A stretch of 64,000 nucleotides of DNA, taken from assembly GCF_005844085.1 (NCBI RefSeq), contig NZ_VCDI01000004.1, positions 310,001 through 374,000 of the forward strand. The letters are read 5' to 3'. Shown here in pieces: positions 33,374-42,371 of the stretch. Under the pieces are notes generated by a model, which did not search any database, had not been told where the DNA came from, and saw only the letters and a list, made by a program, of their open reading frames with translations. Source of the stretch: Lichenicoccus roseus. Lineage in GTDB: Bacteria; Pseudomonadota; Alphaproteobacteria; Acetobacterales; Acetobacteraceae. The number at the start of each line of letters is the position of its first letter. The first letter of the stretch is position 1. The position numbers and the translations under genes are program-made.

Positions 33374-34439
33374 TGGCGACCTTCAGCACGCCGTCTCGCT
33401 GGTTGGCGAACAGGTCGTAGGCCTGCTCGATCTGCTCAAGATGATATCGGTGGGTGACCAGGCCGCCGAGATCGACACGTCCGGACGAGATCACCGCCAG
33501 CATGCGTCGCATGCGTTCCTTGCCACCGGGGCACAGCGTGCTGCGGATCGACTTGTTGCCGAGCCCTGCCGCGAAGGCGTCCAGCGGGATCGTCAGGTCC
33601 CCAGAATAGACGCCGAGGCTCGACAGCACGCCGCCGGGACGCAGCACGCGCAACGCCGCCTCGAAGGTCGCCTGCGTGCCAAGCGCCTCGATGGCGACGT
33701 CCACGCCGCGCCCGTCGGTCAGTCGCATGATCGCCTCGACCGGATTCTCGTGCCTGAAATCCACCACCTCGTCGGCGCCCATGCGCCTGGCCATTTCGAG
33801 CCGCGCCGGCACGGTGTCGACCACGATGATGCGGGTGGCACCGAGCAGCTTGGCGCCGGCGGTGGCGCACAGCCCGATCGGGCCCTGCGCGAACACCGCG
33901 ACGGTGTCGCCGATGGCGATGCCGCCGGTCTCGGCGCCGGCAAACCCGGTCGACATGATATCCGGACACATCAGCACCTGCTCGTCGCTCACGCCGTCAT
34001 CGATGGGCGCGAGGTTTGCCATCGCGTCGGGCACGCGGACGTACTCCGCCTGGCAGCCATCGATGGTGTTGCCGAACTTCCAGCCGCCGATGGCCTGCCA
34101 GCCATGCTTGGTGCCGGCGCCGTCCTGCGAGCCGCAGCCGCACAGGCAGGCATTGCTCCAGCCGGACGGCGTGATGGCGCCGGCGATCACCCGCTGGCCC
34201 TCGCGAAAGCCTTGCACGGAGGAACCGAGCTTCTCGATGACGCCGACCGGCTCGTGCCCGATCGTCAGGCCTCGTGCGACCGGATACTCTCCCTTCAGGA
34301 TATGCACGTCGGTGCCGCAGATCGTCGTGGTGGTGACACGCATCAGCGCATCCATCGGACCGATCTCGGGGATCGGCTTGTCGTCGAGTACGATGCGACC
34401 CTTCTCGACGAAGATTGCGGCCTTCATCTTCATTGCCAT
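33360..34439 (-). CDS. Zinc-dependent alcohol dehydrogenase
   Basis: A 359-residue medium-chain dehydrogenase. Catalytic zinc ligands are seen in TTICGTDVHIL (Cys) and TIGHEPVG (His-Glu); the NAD-binding GPIGL segment follows about residue 185. The stretch NACLCGCGSQDG replaces the usual four-Cys structural zinc lobe, so structural zinc may be lost, as in tetrameric secondary alcohol dehydrogenases of the Thermoanaerobacter/Clostridium type that this resembles. It would interconvert secondary alcohols and ketones or aldehydes. Convergent with an aldehyde dehydrogenase gene. Confidence 0.92.
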   Translation of the reverse strand: MAMKMKAAIFVEKGRIVLDDKPIPEIGPMDALMRVTTTTICGTDVHILKGEYPVARGLTIGHEPVGVIEKLGSSVQGFREGQRVIAGAITPSGWSNACLCGCGSQDGAGTKHGWQAIGGWKFGNTIDGCQAEYVRVPDAMANLAPIDDGVSDEQVLMCPDIMSTGFAGAETGGIAIGDTVAVFAQGPIGLCATAGAKLLGATRIIVVDTVPARLEMARRMGADEVVDFRHENPVEAIMRLTDGRGVDVAIEALGTQATFEAALRVLRPGGVLSSLGVYSGDLTIPLDAFAAGLGNKSIRSTLCPGGKERMRRMLAVISSGRVDLGGLVTHRYHLEQIEQAYDLFANQRDGVLKVAIKVS

Positions 34440-34570
34440 CGATTGCTGCCTTCCCTGAACGGGTCCACAGTCTTGTTCAGGACTGCGTCCCTATGATCCC
34501 GAACTTCGCGTCGGGCTATTGAGAGTATGCGCGATACGCCGGTGCGCGTCTCGCGCACGTTGCGAACCTC

Positions 34571-36055
34571 TCACGATTGGGCGGCGTCGAACGCGGCTGC
34601 TGCGGTCCTGCAAAGGAGCAGCCAGAGATCGGGATCGAAATCATGGGCGTTGCTCAGCGATATCGTATCCAGGTAGCCACGCAATAGCCGGTCGGATACC
34701 CACTCGACCTCGCCGGGCTGGTGCCGTGCATCTGCCGGCGTGACCCAGAACAGCTTGTTCGAGGTCCCAAATTGGTTGAGTGCCGCATGCAGGGCCAGTA
34801 TCTCGTGCCGATCCTGCGTCACCGCGCGCTTGTAGACGAAGATCTTTTCGCCATCCTCGAGATCTTCCCCCAGCTTGCGGGCGAGGTATCGGGTCTTGAT
34901 CTCGTTGTCGTGCAACACGGTCTCCGCGTCGCTGTCGTGCTGGGTGCGGAAGGTATGGTAGGCGATGCCGTAGATCCGATCCTGGATCCAGTATTCGCCG
35001 CCGACGACGATGGTGCGCAGCGAACCCGGCTCTCCAAGGTTGCCAAACCGGTCGTCGAGAAGGCGGATCAGGCGATAGACGTCGCCCAGTCCGGCAAACC
35101 GCAGCAGACCGACCGGTTCCGCCGCGAAGTGCCGCTGCACCAGGCCGAATTCGCAGTTGTCACCGAGGTTCTCGAACAGCTGCATCAACTCGGCATCGCC
35201 ACCGGCGGCCGGCGCCGGCCGGTTGCCGAGTGAGAGCTCGAGGCCGGCCAGATCGAAGCCGCCGGCGTGGCGGAATTCGAGCGCCAGGTCTCGCGGCGAC
35301 CCGTGCGTGGGACGGAGCCAGAAGGCGTAGCGCGCACCGTCGCGTTGCCAGCGCGGGTCCAGCCGGGCGGTGCCGACCAGGACGCCATCGGCAAGGATCG
35401 CGATCTCATCGGGGAGGCTGACTTCCGCCTGCAAGGGCAACAGGGTGACGCTGAGGAGGCGTCGCGAGGACGCCGGCACCATCGGCAGGCCGGCCGCGCA
35501 CGGCGACGCCACCGCGCGGGGCGGGGCATTCTCCTGCCGTGACCAGCCGGCGCCGAAGGTGAACGAGGCAGCATCCGGTACAGGTGGATTGCGCGCAAAA
35601 CACCGCAGGTCACCGGGTGCTGCGAAACCGGCCGGCCTGGCCTCGGACGGCGCGGCGTCCGCCAACGCCAGGATCTCCCGCCGCAGGCGAGCCTCGATGA
35701 ATTGCAGTCCGTCGCCAATCAGGCCCTCCGGCAAGGCGAGACCCCGCGCGCGCACCGACATCTGCAGAGCGTCCCGGTCCGCAGGGCCGAGATCGGAGAG
35801 CCGGTCGCCCAGCCGCCTGCCGTCCATCGACACGATCCAGGTCGCCCTGGCGCCGGTCGCCGCCTCGAAGGCCAGCAGGTAAACGGGGTCGAGCCCGTCA
35901 TAGGCTAGTACTGGCTCCCAGCCGGAACCGAAGCCGTCGATCGGCGCGCCATCGCGGTGCTTCAGGACCACCGCCTGGCGGGCACCCGTGCGCAGGTACC
36001 AAAGCCGGTCGCACTCGAACACGGGGTCGGGCAGCAGATGCCTGTACGAGACCAA
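34571..36055 (-). CDS. Large hypothetical protein with GDNCEFG motif
   Basis: Up to 494 residues starting at a TTG. The N-terminal 200 residues contain SYRHLLPDPVFECDRLWYLR. The C-terminal half has a sharply conserved-looking block, LGDNCEFGLVQRHF and EPVGLLRFAG, then HNEIKTRYLARKLGEDLEDG and FVYKRAVTQD. I recall this GDNCEFG segment in uncharacterised alphaproteobacterial proteins near polysaccharide genes, but no function is established. No signal peptide or membrane segment is visible. Confidence 0.75.
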   Translation of the reverse strand: MVSYRHLLPDPVFECDRLWYLRTGARQAVVLKHRDGAPIDGFGSGWEPVLAYDGLDPVYLLAFEAATGARATWIVSMDGRRLGDRLSDLGPADRDALQMSVRARGLALPEGLIGDGLQFIEARLRREILALADAAPSEARPAGFAAPGDLRCFARNPPVPDAASFTFGAGWSRQENAPPRAVASPCAAGLPMVPASSRRLLSVTLLPLQAEVSLPDEIAILADGVLVGTARLDPRWQRDGARYAFWLRPTHGSPRDLALEFRHAGGFDLAGLELSLGNRPAPAAGGDAELMQLFENLGDNCEFGLVQRHFAAEPVGLLRFAGLGDVYRLIRLLDDRFGNLGEPGSLRTIVVGGEYWIQDRIYGIAYHTFRTQHDSDAETVLHDNEIKTRYLARKLGEDLEDGEKIFVYKRAVTQDRHEILALHAALNQFGTSNKLFWVTPADARHQPGEVEWVSDRLLRGYLDTISLSNAHDFDPDLWLLLCRTAAAAFDAAQS

Positions 36056-36130
36056 TCCGGAAACCCCGCTGCGGTCCGTCCCGTCCGCCGACCGCCTGCC
36101 CCGCTGTAGCAGCTTTTGCCGGCAGCCGTG

Positions 36131-37486
36131 CTACCAGCGCAGCCAGACTAGCCGGTCATTGTCGTAGACGAAGCCGAGCGGCGCGGTCGGCGTGATCGTT
36201 GCGGCGGCGCCCATCACGGTCGTACCGCCCGGTACTGCGATGCTCAGCGCCGTCACGTTGCATTCCGAGGCGATCTTGTAGAGCTGTTTCGGCAGCGGCA
36301 GCGTCGGCAGGTTCACCGTGAAGGTGGCGAGCGTGCCGCTGCAGACCAGGATCATGCCGGTCGATCCGTTGACCGCGCCCTGCGTACCGCCGCTGCCGGC
36401 GCCGACCAGTGTCACCGAACTGTCGACGATGCCGCCCTTCGGGGTGATGGTGAACAGCGCCCGCGTGGTCGGTGTCGAGCCGTTCGGGTTGACGCCCTGC
36501 AGGATCGCAGTGCCATAGCTGCCCTGGTAGAGGCTGCCGACAGCGTGCGTGCCGCGATCGTTGCCGAAATTGGTGGCAGACGAGATCGACAGCAGGTCGT
36601 CGTTCACCGCCGACACACTCTCGACCCCCTCCTGCCAGCCCGCGCCGCCGACGCCCGGTCCGACGAACAGGCCGGCGGCCATGTTCTGGTTGCCGTTGTT
36701 GCCGAGCCAGACACCAAAACCACCGACACTCGCGGAGAAGTTCGCGACGTCGATCTCGATGCCGTGGATCGAGCCGTTGGAGCCAGCCTCGGCCTCGACG
36801 ATGAAATTGCCGCCCCAGGCCTGGCCTCCGGAACCGGGCCCCTGGTGCGCGGTGAGGTCGACCGACGAGGCGATGCCGGTGAACTGCTGCGCGCCGGTGT
36901 TGGTCGCGAACGTCAGGGTGGAGCCCGGCGGCAGGTCGGCCAGAGTCGGCGCCGAAAGCGTCAGCACCGTGCCGCCGACACCCGCAACCGCGCCAATGAT
37001 GGTCTCCCCTGCCGGCAGCGCCCCGGCGACCGAGGCGGCCAGCGTGCTCAGCGTCCTGACCGAACCGATGGTGCCGACGGTGCTGATATTGGCGGTGGCG
37101 GCAATGCTCGCGACGGTGATGGTGGAACTGCCCGGCCGGGCGTCGATCCGCACCGTCAGCGGCGGGCTTGCGTAGTCGGTGACGGCACCCTTCAGCCCGA
37201 AGATGGCCGCAGCCCCGCCGATGAACGGAATGCTCGGGGTATACTGCATGCAGACGCCCGACGGGCTGGTGAGCTGGCCGGTCTGCGGCGCCTGGCAGAG
37301 CACCGAACCCTGGGTCTGGAACAGGCCGCCGGCGTCGTTGACCAGCAGGCTGGTAGTGACGTTGCTGAAGGCGCCGGCGCCGGTCTTGGAGAAGGCGGGC
37401 TGCGCACCGGCCTCCGTCGCGTAGAGCATCCAGGCGGACAGCAGGGCTGTCGCCAGTACAGCCGGGAGCGGACGTGGCATCGCCAT
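36131..37486 (-). CDS. Secreted hypothetical repetitive Gly/Ser/Thr-rich protein
   Basis: A 451-residue exported protein. The signal peptide runs from MAMPRPLPAVLATALLSAWM to about TEAGA. The mature protein is rich in Gly, Ala, Ser, Thr and small beta-prone repeats, with Asn-rich stretches (GNNGNQNM) and a short aromatic C-terminus (FVYDNDRLVWLRW). The layout resembles virion tail fibre or surface adhesin-like proteins of Acetobacteraceae rather than an enzyme. It is preceded by a terminator, so it has its own promoter, and precedes the GDNCEFG gene on the same strand. Confidence 0.7.
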   Translation of the reverse strand: MAMPRPLPAVLATALLSAWMLYATEAGAQPAFSKTGAGAFSNVTTSLLVNDAGGLFQTQGSVLCQAPQTGQLTSPSGVCMQYTPSIPFIGGAAAIFGLKGAVTDYASPPLTVRIDARPGSSTITVASIAATANISTVGTIGSVRTLSTLAASVAGALPAGETIIGAVAGVGGTVLTLSAPTLADLPPGSTLTFATNTGAQQFTGIASSVDLTAHQGPGSGGQAWGGNFIVEAEAGSNGSIHGIEIDVANFSASVGGFGVWLGNNGNQNMAAGLFVGPGVGGAGWQEGVESVSAVNDDLLSISSATNFGNDRGTHAVGSLYQGSYGTAILQGVNPNGSTPTTRALFTITPKGGIVDSSVTLVGAGSGGTQGAVNGSTGMILVCSGTLATFTVNLPTLPLPKQLYKIASECNVTALSIAVPGGTTVMGAAATITPTAPLGFVYDNDRLVWLRW

Positions 37487-37552
37487 CGTATGCGGTCTCC
37501 GAATTGCGAGGCTTGCTGATGCGGCCGCCGGCCGGATGGCGGGGACCAAAGC

Positions 37553-37587
37553 AAAAAGGCACCGTCAGGCTTTCGCCCACCGGTGCC
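37553..37587 (-). terminator. Rho-independent terminator downstream of mucR
   Basis: On the minus strand a seven-base stem, GGCACCG with CGGTGCC (37581-37587 and 37558-37564), encloses an inner GGC-GAAA-GCC hairpin, and TTTTT (37557-37553) follows directly. This is the clearest intrinsic terminator in the window. It lies 120 bases after the mucR stop and 70 bases before the next start. Confidence 0.85.
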
Positions 37588-37674
37588 CTTGCTTGTTTCA
37601 GTATGGCATCAAACTAGCACGCGTCGGACCCGGCGGTAAAGCTTCCGGGCGCCAGGCGGCCTGCTTCCGCCGGC

Positions 37675-37730
37675 GCGTGATCAGGCGGACCGCTTACGCC
37701 GGTGCGTGATCAGGCGGACCGCTTACGCCG
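37675..37730. repeat. Tandem duplication of the mucR 3' end
   Basis: A 27-base unit starting GCGTGATCAGGCGGACCGCT occurs at 37675-37701 and again, identical, at 37704-37730. The second copy holds the last codons and stop of the mucR-like gene; the first copy is a downstream echo of them. This looks like a recent slippage duplication. Confidence 0.85.
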
Positions 37731-38198
37731 TCCGCGCGGCCGCGGCGCGTCCTCGGCCGGATCCTCGACCTCGGCCTCGACCTCCTCGCGGCCACTCGAC
37801 GAATTCTTTCGCCCAAGGCCGATCTCGCGCGCCAGCGTCGAGCGTCGCTCGGCATAGTTCGGCGCGACCATCGGATAGTCCGGCGGCAGCGACCAGCGCT
37901 CACGATAGCGCTCCGGGGTCAGCCCATAGGCCGACTGCAGATGCCGCTTGAGCATCTTCAGCTTTTTCCCGTCCTCGAGGCAGATGATGTAGTCGGGGAA
38001 CACCGACCGCTTTACCGGCACCGCAGGCTGCGGCTTCTCCGGCTCGACCACCGGCTGACCGGCACTGACCAGCGCCTGGTAGACCTGCCGGATCAGAGGG
38101 GTCAGCCCCTCCGCACCGACCGTGTTGTTGGACACGTGGGCGGAAACAATCTGGGCGGTGAGCGCCAGGATCGGCTGAGCTTCATCCTCGATCGACAT
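37710..38198 (-). CDS. MucR/Ros family transcriptional regulator
   Basis: A 162-residue MucR-family protein. The DNA-binding core reads VFPDYIICLEDGKKLKMLKR then HLQSAYGLTPERYRERW, with a single Cys, Asp replacing the second zinc Cys and the family His pattern, as in most MucR proteins. SLPPDYPMVAPNYAERRSTL follows. The C-terminal tail is acidic then strongly basic (RPRGRRKRSA). Family members are H-NS-like global regulators of exopolysaccharide and symbiosis genes. GGAG five bases before ATG 38198 supports this start. Confidence 0.93.
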   Translation of the reverse strand: MSIEDEAQPILALTAQIVSAHVSNNTVGAEGLTPLIRQVYQALVSAGQPVVEPEKPQPAVPVKRSVFPDYIICLEDGKKLKMLKRHLQSAYGLTPERYRERWSLPPDYPMVAPNYAERRSTLAREIGLGRKNSSSGREEVEAEVEDPAEDAPRPRGRRKRSA

Positions 38199-38327
38199 CT
38201 TAACTCCAAAGTCCCGGCTCTTTCGTCGAAGCTGGTTACAGCACGACAAGAGCAATACCGACAAGAACGCGGGACCAAGAACCGGCGTTTTCGCCGACGT
38301 TATTCATGCAGAAGTGTCACCAATCCC

Positions 38328-38681
38328 TCACATCCGCTTCCGGGCCAACTTGCGCCGGGCCGAACGGCGGCGGCGGCGGCGCACGTCGCGCAGGACCCCG
38401 CTCACGGCGAGCAGGACCAGGCCTGCCAGCACCGTGAAAACCAGCGTTCCGGCCAGGAACCAGCTCGCGACGACCAGGGGGGCGTGCACCTGCGGAGCGA
38501 GCGTGGCCGGGCCGTAGCGCATGGCGACGGCCTCCAGCACCACCCCGATCGCCAGCGCCACCGGCCAGCGTCGATCCAGCAGGGGCTGCCAGACAGCCGG
38601 CCGCCTCGCGCCGCAGTTCGGGCAACGGCCGCCGGCGGCGTTGTACTGGACGTGGCAGGAAGGACAGATGACGTGCGGCAT
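38328..38681 (-). CDS. Zinc-ribbon membrane protein
   Basis: A 117-residue protein. The N-terminus has a two-CXXC zinc ribbon (VICPSCHVQY and RCPNCGARRP). Two hydrophobic helices follow (WPVALAIGVVLEAVAM and ASWFLAGTLVFTVLAGLVLL), and the C-terminus is a very basic tail (RRRRRRSARRKLARKR). This is a common plan for small bacterial zinc-ribbon membrane proteins of unknown role. An earlier start at 38711 adds ten residues but the ribbon begins at 38681. It lies upstream of mucR on the same strand, 129 bases away. Confidence 0.75.
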   Translation of the reverse strand: MPHVICPSCHVQYNAAGGRCPNCGARRPAVWQPLLDRRWPVALAIGVVLEAVAMRYGPATLAPQVHAPLVVASWFLAGTLVFTVLAGLVLLAVSGVLRDVRRRRRRSARRKLARKRM

Positions 38682-38875
38682 GCGGGTAGCCAGCCTCCGA
38701 TGTTGCAACACCAGCCACTATGTTATTGATAAGACTGGCAGGCGTATCGGCAGCTTTATGAGGCAGTTGGCATCGCGATGAAACTCCCGCGAACGTCGAC
38801 TGTGCCGATCGGTGCACGCAGCCCGGCGCCTGGAGCCTGCTGACGGGCTACCCACGACCTGCTATCCCCGATGCC

Positions 38876-39604
38876 ATGCCGCCGATCCACCCCGAGACCG
38901 CAAATTTCGCCGGCCTGCCCGGGGCCTTCCTGCTGGCATTCCCCGCGCTGTTCTCGATCGTGAACCCGTTTGGCGCAGCCCTCGTCTTTGCCGAAGTGAC
39001 CGAAGGCCGCAGCAGCGCCGAGCGGGCCATGCTGGCGCGCAAGGTCGGCTGGTACGGCTTCCTGATCCTGATCGTTTCGCTCTGGGGCGGCAGCGCCCTG
39101 CTGCATTTCTTCGGGATTACCATCGGTGCCCTGCGAATCGCCGGCGGCCTGGTGGTCGCGGTGCGGGCCTGGGGCCTGCTGCAGGCGCCGGAGGCCTACG
39201 AGGCCCTGAAGGAAAAGCAGGCCAGCCAGGAGGGGCGCACAGCCGCGACCGAGGATGTCTCGGCGACCGCCTTCTTTCCGCTGACCATGCCGTTCACCGT
39301 CGGCCCCGGCAGCATCTCGGTGGCCATCGCGCTCAGCGCCGAGCGCCCGCAGACCGGCGGCCTCGCCGCCCTCGTCTCCTTCGGCGCCGGCACCACCCTG
39401 GCGGCGGCGTTGGTCTGCCTGCTGGTCTGGTTCACCTATGCAGGGGCACAGCGAGTGGTCCGGCTGCTCGGCCGCTCCGGCACCCGGATCGTGACCCGCC
39501 TCGCCGCCCTCATCCTGCTGAGCATCGGCGTGCAGATCGTCGCCTCCGGGGTGCAGGACATATTGGGGCCGATCCTCACCTCCGCACTGCATCCGGGCGG
39601 CTAG
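38876..39604 (+). CDS. MarC family integral membrane protein
   Basis: A 242-residue MarC/UPF0056 protein with six predicted membrane segments. Family signatures are FPALFSIVNPFGAALVF near residue 22 and FFPLTMPFTVGPGSISVAIA near 130, which form two related repeats. The central loop (about 105-125) is charged. MarC proteins are of unclear function despite the name; they are not proven to confer multidrug resistance. No close same-strand partner. Confidence 0.92.
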   Translation: MPPIHPETANFAGLPGAFLLAFPALFSIVNPFGAALVFAEVTEGRSSAERAMLARKVGWYGFLILIVSLWGGSALLHFFGITIGALRIAGGLVVAVRAWGLLQAPEAYEALKEKQASQEGRTAATEDVSATAFFPLTMPFTVGPGSISVAIALSAERPQTGGLAALVSFGAGTTLAAALVCLLVWFTYAGAQRVVRLLGRSGTRIVTRLAALILLSIGVQIVASGVQDILGPILTSALHPGG

Positions 39605-39878
39605 CTCGTCGCGTATCCACACGCGACCCCGGCCAGCCACCAGACATAACAGCCGCTGACGCCACGGCCTCCCGTCGACCATCCAGGCAACCTCGTTCGA
39701 ACGCGATCCAGGGCCATTGCGCGAAGCGTTATTTAAACGTTCTGGTTTGGTATTGAGTTGTCTTTTTGTTAGCGCGACGGCATGTAGCATCCATGGCGGA
39801 CGCCCGAAGGCAAGACGTCGCAAAGCGCCTGGTAACAACAAGATCCCATCGGCGGCCCGACCGCCTCGGCAGGATGTC

Positions 39879-40073
39879 ATGCAGAGCTTCTTTCGCTGCC
39901 CGCGCAAGCGCTTCGACGGGACAAGCTGGACGATCACCATCGGCTTTCGCAAGGTCGCCGGACCGATCCGTTTCGGCGACGACGCCGACTACCTGATCGC
40001 CCGCCTGACGCCGCTGGCCGCCCGGACCAGCCTGTTCAGGTTGCTCCAAGGCCGCGAGGTACAGGCGGCATGA
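39879..40073 (+). CDS. Small basic hypothetical protein (64 aa)
   Basis: A 64-residue protein, MQSFFRCPRKRFDGTSWTIT onward, with an Arg/Lys-rich first third and a C-terminal predicted helix (LTPLAARTSLFRLLQGR). No family recognised. The stop overlaps the next small gene start as ATGA, a sign that both are real genes. The 270 bases upstream include a pocket rich in T and A (39725-39775) that may carry the promoter. Confidence 0.45.
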   Translation: MQSFFRCPRKRFDGTSWTITIGFRKVAGPIRFGDDADYLIARLTPLAARTSLFRLLQGREVQAA

Positions 40074-40207
40074 ACATTCTGTTCTCTGGCCACGACATGG
40101 TCGCCCTCAGCGCGCTTGCCATGGCGGTGCCGGTCTTCCTGTTCGGGCTAGCGCTCGGGATCCACACCAGGCTCGACCGGACGAGCAGCGACAAGCTGTT
40201 CTGGTAG
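40070..40207 (+). CDS. Small single-span membrane peptide (45 aa)
   Basis: A 45-codon gene whose ATG overlaps the previous stop. One hydrophobic segment (MVALSALAMAVPVFLFGLAL) is followed by a short polar tail ending KLFW. It looks like a small inner-membrane protein. Nothing indicates a function; coupling to the preceding small basic protein is the main support. Confidence 0.45.
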   Translation: MNILFSGHDMVALSALAMAVPVFLFGLALGIHTRLDRTSSDKLFW

Positions 40208-40307
40208 CGCGCCGTAATTCGCGATCGATCTGCCGGATGCGAGCAAGCCGTCAGTTCGCAGACATCATCTGAAATCTTTCACACACGGATCCGGAAGAGC
40301 AGCCATC

Positions 40308-41354
40308 ATGGGCGTCGTGACCAAATCCCTGGATATCGTCGAGAGCCGCCTGCGTCCGATCGAGACCGGAAAGATCATCAAGCCATATCCGGCTTTCTCG
40401 CTGTTCCATGAACCGTGGTGGCTCGACGCTGTCACCGGCGGGAACTGGCGCCAGGCGGAGGTCCGGCAGGGGGGCGTCGTCGTCGGTACGATGCCATACA
40501 TGTTTGATCGCCGTTTCGGCTGCGACATCTCGCTGATGCCGCTGATGACACGCACGCTTGGACCGGTCATCAAGCCCGGCCAGGGGAAGCCCGCGTCCGA
40601 ATTCCGTCGTCGCACCGAGATCACCGAGCAGCTGATCGAGCAGCTCCCGAAGGCGTCATATTTCCAGCAACGGTTTGATCCCGCCCTCACCGACGTCCTC
40701 AAGTTCCAGGAGGCCGGTTTCGAGTGCTCGGTGGAATATACCTTCCGCACCCAGCCGGGGCAGTCCGCCACCGACATGTGGTCGTTCATGCTCGACAAGA
40801 CGCGCAACCTGATCCGTAGCGCCACCAAGGAAGGCCTGACCGCGCGGCGCATCGAGGATGCCGAGACGTTCTGCACCTTCTACGAGGAGATGCTGCAGGA
40901 CCGGGGCCGCCAGAACCACTACACCACCGACACCATGCTGCGTGGCTGCCGCGAGGCGATGAAGCGCGATGCCGGCGCAGCCCTCGGCGCCTACGACCCC
41001 CAGGGCGTGCTGCAGGCCGCCATCTTCCTGGTCTGGGACAAGGAGACCTCATACTACCTGCTGACCAGCCGGCAGCCGAAGGCGCATAGCGGCGCGGTCA
41101 GCCTGCTGGTCTGGCAGGGCATGCAGGACGCCGCTGCCGCCGGTCGCATCTTCGACTTCGACGGCGTTGCAACCCCGGGAATCGCCAGGTTCCTCAGCGG
41201 CTTCGGAGGTACGCTGCACCGACGCATGACGATCAGCAAGACTGACCTGGAATTCCGCGTGCGCCGCTTCCTGTCCGAGCGGGCAAAAGTGCCGGCCTTC
41301 GTCTGGGATGCGGTGCAGAAGCACGCCCCGTTGCCGGAACCCATCCAGGCTTGA
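40308..41354 (+). CDS. FemAB-like GNAT acetyltransferase
   Basis: A 348-residue double-GNAT protein of the Acetyltransf_6/FemAB-like group. The first lobe has FSLFHEPWWLDAVTGGNW and the second TRNLIRSATKEGLTARRIED followed by FYEEMLQDRGRQNHY, ALGAYDPQGVLQAAIFLVWD and a C-terminal FDFDGVATPGIARFLSGFGG. Relatives often sit in exopolysaccharide or cell-envelope loci and may transfer acyl or aminoacyl groups. It is monocistronic and convergent with the polyol operon. Confidence 0.85.
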   Translation: MGVVTKSLDIVESRLRPIETGKIIKPYPAFSLFHEPWWLDAVTGGNWRQAEVRQGGVVVGTMPYMFDRRFGCDISLMPLMTRTLGPVIKPGQGKPASEFRRRTEITEQLIEQLPKASYFQQRFDPALTDVLKFQEAGFECSVEYTFRTQPGQSATDMWSFMLDKTRNLIRSATKEGLTARRIEDAETFCTFYEEMLQDRGRQNHYTTDTMLRGCREAMKRDAGAALGAYDPQGVLQAAIFLVWDKETSYYLLTSRQPKAHSGAVSLLVWQGMQDAAAAGRIFDFDGVATPGIARFLSGFGGTLHRRMTISKTDLEFRVRRFLSERAKVPAFVWDAVQKHAPLPEPIQA

Positions 41355-41383
41355 AGCGAGCCGCCTGAAGCAGGACGCCTGGG

Positions 41384-41860
41384 TCAGGCCCGATGGATCG
41401 GGTCGATCCAGGGCACCAGTTCAGGCCGTTCCACCGGCTCGATGTCGAGATTGACCACGACCGCATCGCTGTCGCTACGCACCAGCACGCATTCCAGCGT
41501 CTCGTCGGTCAGCGCGTTGATCTCCTGGTGTGGAACGTAGGGCGGCACGAAGATGAAGTCGCCCGGGCCGGCCTCGGCGGTGAATTCCAGCGCATCGCCC
41601 CAACGCATCCGGGCACGTCCGCGCAGCACGTAGATCACGCTCTCGAGCGCCCCATGGTGATGCGCGCCAGTCTTGGCATTGGGATAGATGCTGACCGTCC
41701 CGGCCCAGATCTTCCGAGCCCCGACCCGGGCGAAGTTGATCGCCGCCGCCCGGTCCATTCCGGGTGTCTGCGCCGTGTTCGAGTCGAGCTGGTCGCCCGG
41801 AATGACCCTGACCCCGTGAAGCTTCCAGTCAGGGGTTTCCTCCGGGCCGGCTTGGCTCAT
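41384..41860 (-). CDS. Cupin protein ending the polyol operon
   Basis: A 158-residue cupin. Motif 1 is [20 protein letters not shown] with three His and one Glu as metal ligands; motif 2 is [18 protein letters not shown]. It overlaps the isomerase gene by four bases (ATGA) and is the last gene of the long operon. It may be a sugar-phosphate isomerase or epimerase-like cupin, or bind a pathway intermediate; if the pathway makes L-erythrulose 1-phosphate, this is one candidate for the otherwise missing isomerase, which is speculation. Confidence 0.85.
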   Translation of the reverse strand: MSQAGPEETPDWKLHGVRVIPGDQLDSNTAQTPGMDRAAAINFARVGARKIWAGTVSIYPNAKTGAHHHGALESVIYVLRGRARMRWGDALEFTAEAGPGDFIFVPPYVPHQEINALTDETLECVLVRSDSDAVVVNLDIEPVERPELVPWIDPIHRA

Positions 41861-42342
41861 GCAGGGACCTTCGGGCTGTGGTCGCGCGCGTATTTCGTAT
41901 CCAGCGCCTTGATCGCCTCGACATTGCCGGCCGACCGGCTCTTGGGATCGAACTGCTGGGCGAGGAAGCTGTCCACGATCGACTTCGCCAGCTCAGGTCC
42001 GATCACCCGCGCGCCCATGGTGATGATGTGGGCGTCGTTGCTGAGTGCTGCGCGCTCGGCCGAATAAGTGTCGTGGGTGAGCGCCGCGCGGATCCCGGGG
42101 ATCTTGTTGGCCGAGATCGAGACCCCGATGCCGGTGCCGCACGCCAGGATGCCGCGATCGAATCCGCCGTCCAGGATGCGCTGCGCCACCCTGTCCGTCA
42201 TCTCGGCGTAGAACTCGGTCTCGTCCTGCGCTTCCGGCTGCGACAGGTCGACAACCTCGTGCACGCCCTGCTGGGTGAGGTGCGCCTTTATCACCTGGAT
42301 CAGTGGTTCACCGGCGCTGTCGCCGCCCAATACGATACGCAT
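41857..42342 (-). CDS. RpiB/LacAB-type sugar phosphate isomerase
   Basis: A 161-residue aldose-ketose isomerase of the RpiB/LacA/LacB family. The active-site segments are clear: [34 protein letters not shown] with the catalytic Cys, and [21 protein letters not shown]. Next to an erythritol-type dehydrogenase and DhaK/DhaL-type kinase, the best substrate guess is D-erythrulose 4-phosphate to D-erythrose 4-phosphate (DerI/EryI-like) rather than ribose 5-phosphate. It lies 29 bases after an ABC ATPase gene in the operon. Confidence 0.9.
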   Translation of the reverse strand: MRIVLGGDSAGEPLIQVIKAHLTQQGVHEVVDLSQPEAQDETEFYAEMTDRVAQRILDGGFDRGILACGTGIGVSISANKIPGIRAALTHDTYSAERAALSNDAHIITMGARVIGPELAKSIVDSFLAQQFDPKSRSAGNVEAIKALDTKYARDHSPKVPA

Positions 42343-42371
42343 GCTGACTTCTCCTGCTTGATTGGCCGGTT

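Noticed and set aside
34498-34515. Five-base hairpin upstream of the alcohol dehydrogenase
   Set aside because: Too short and without a T-run to support a terminator or operator call.
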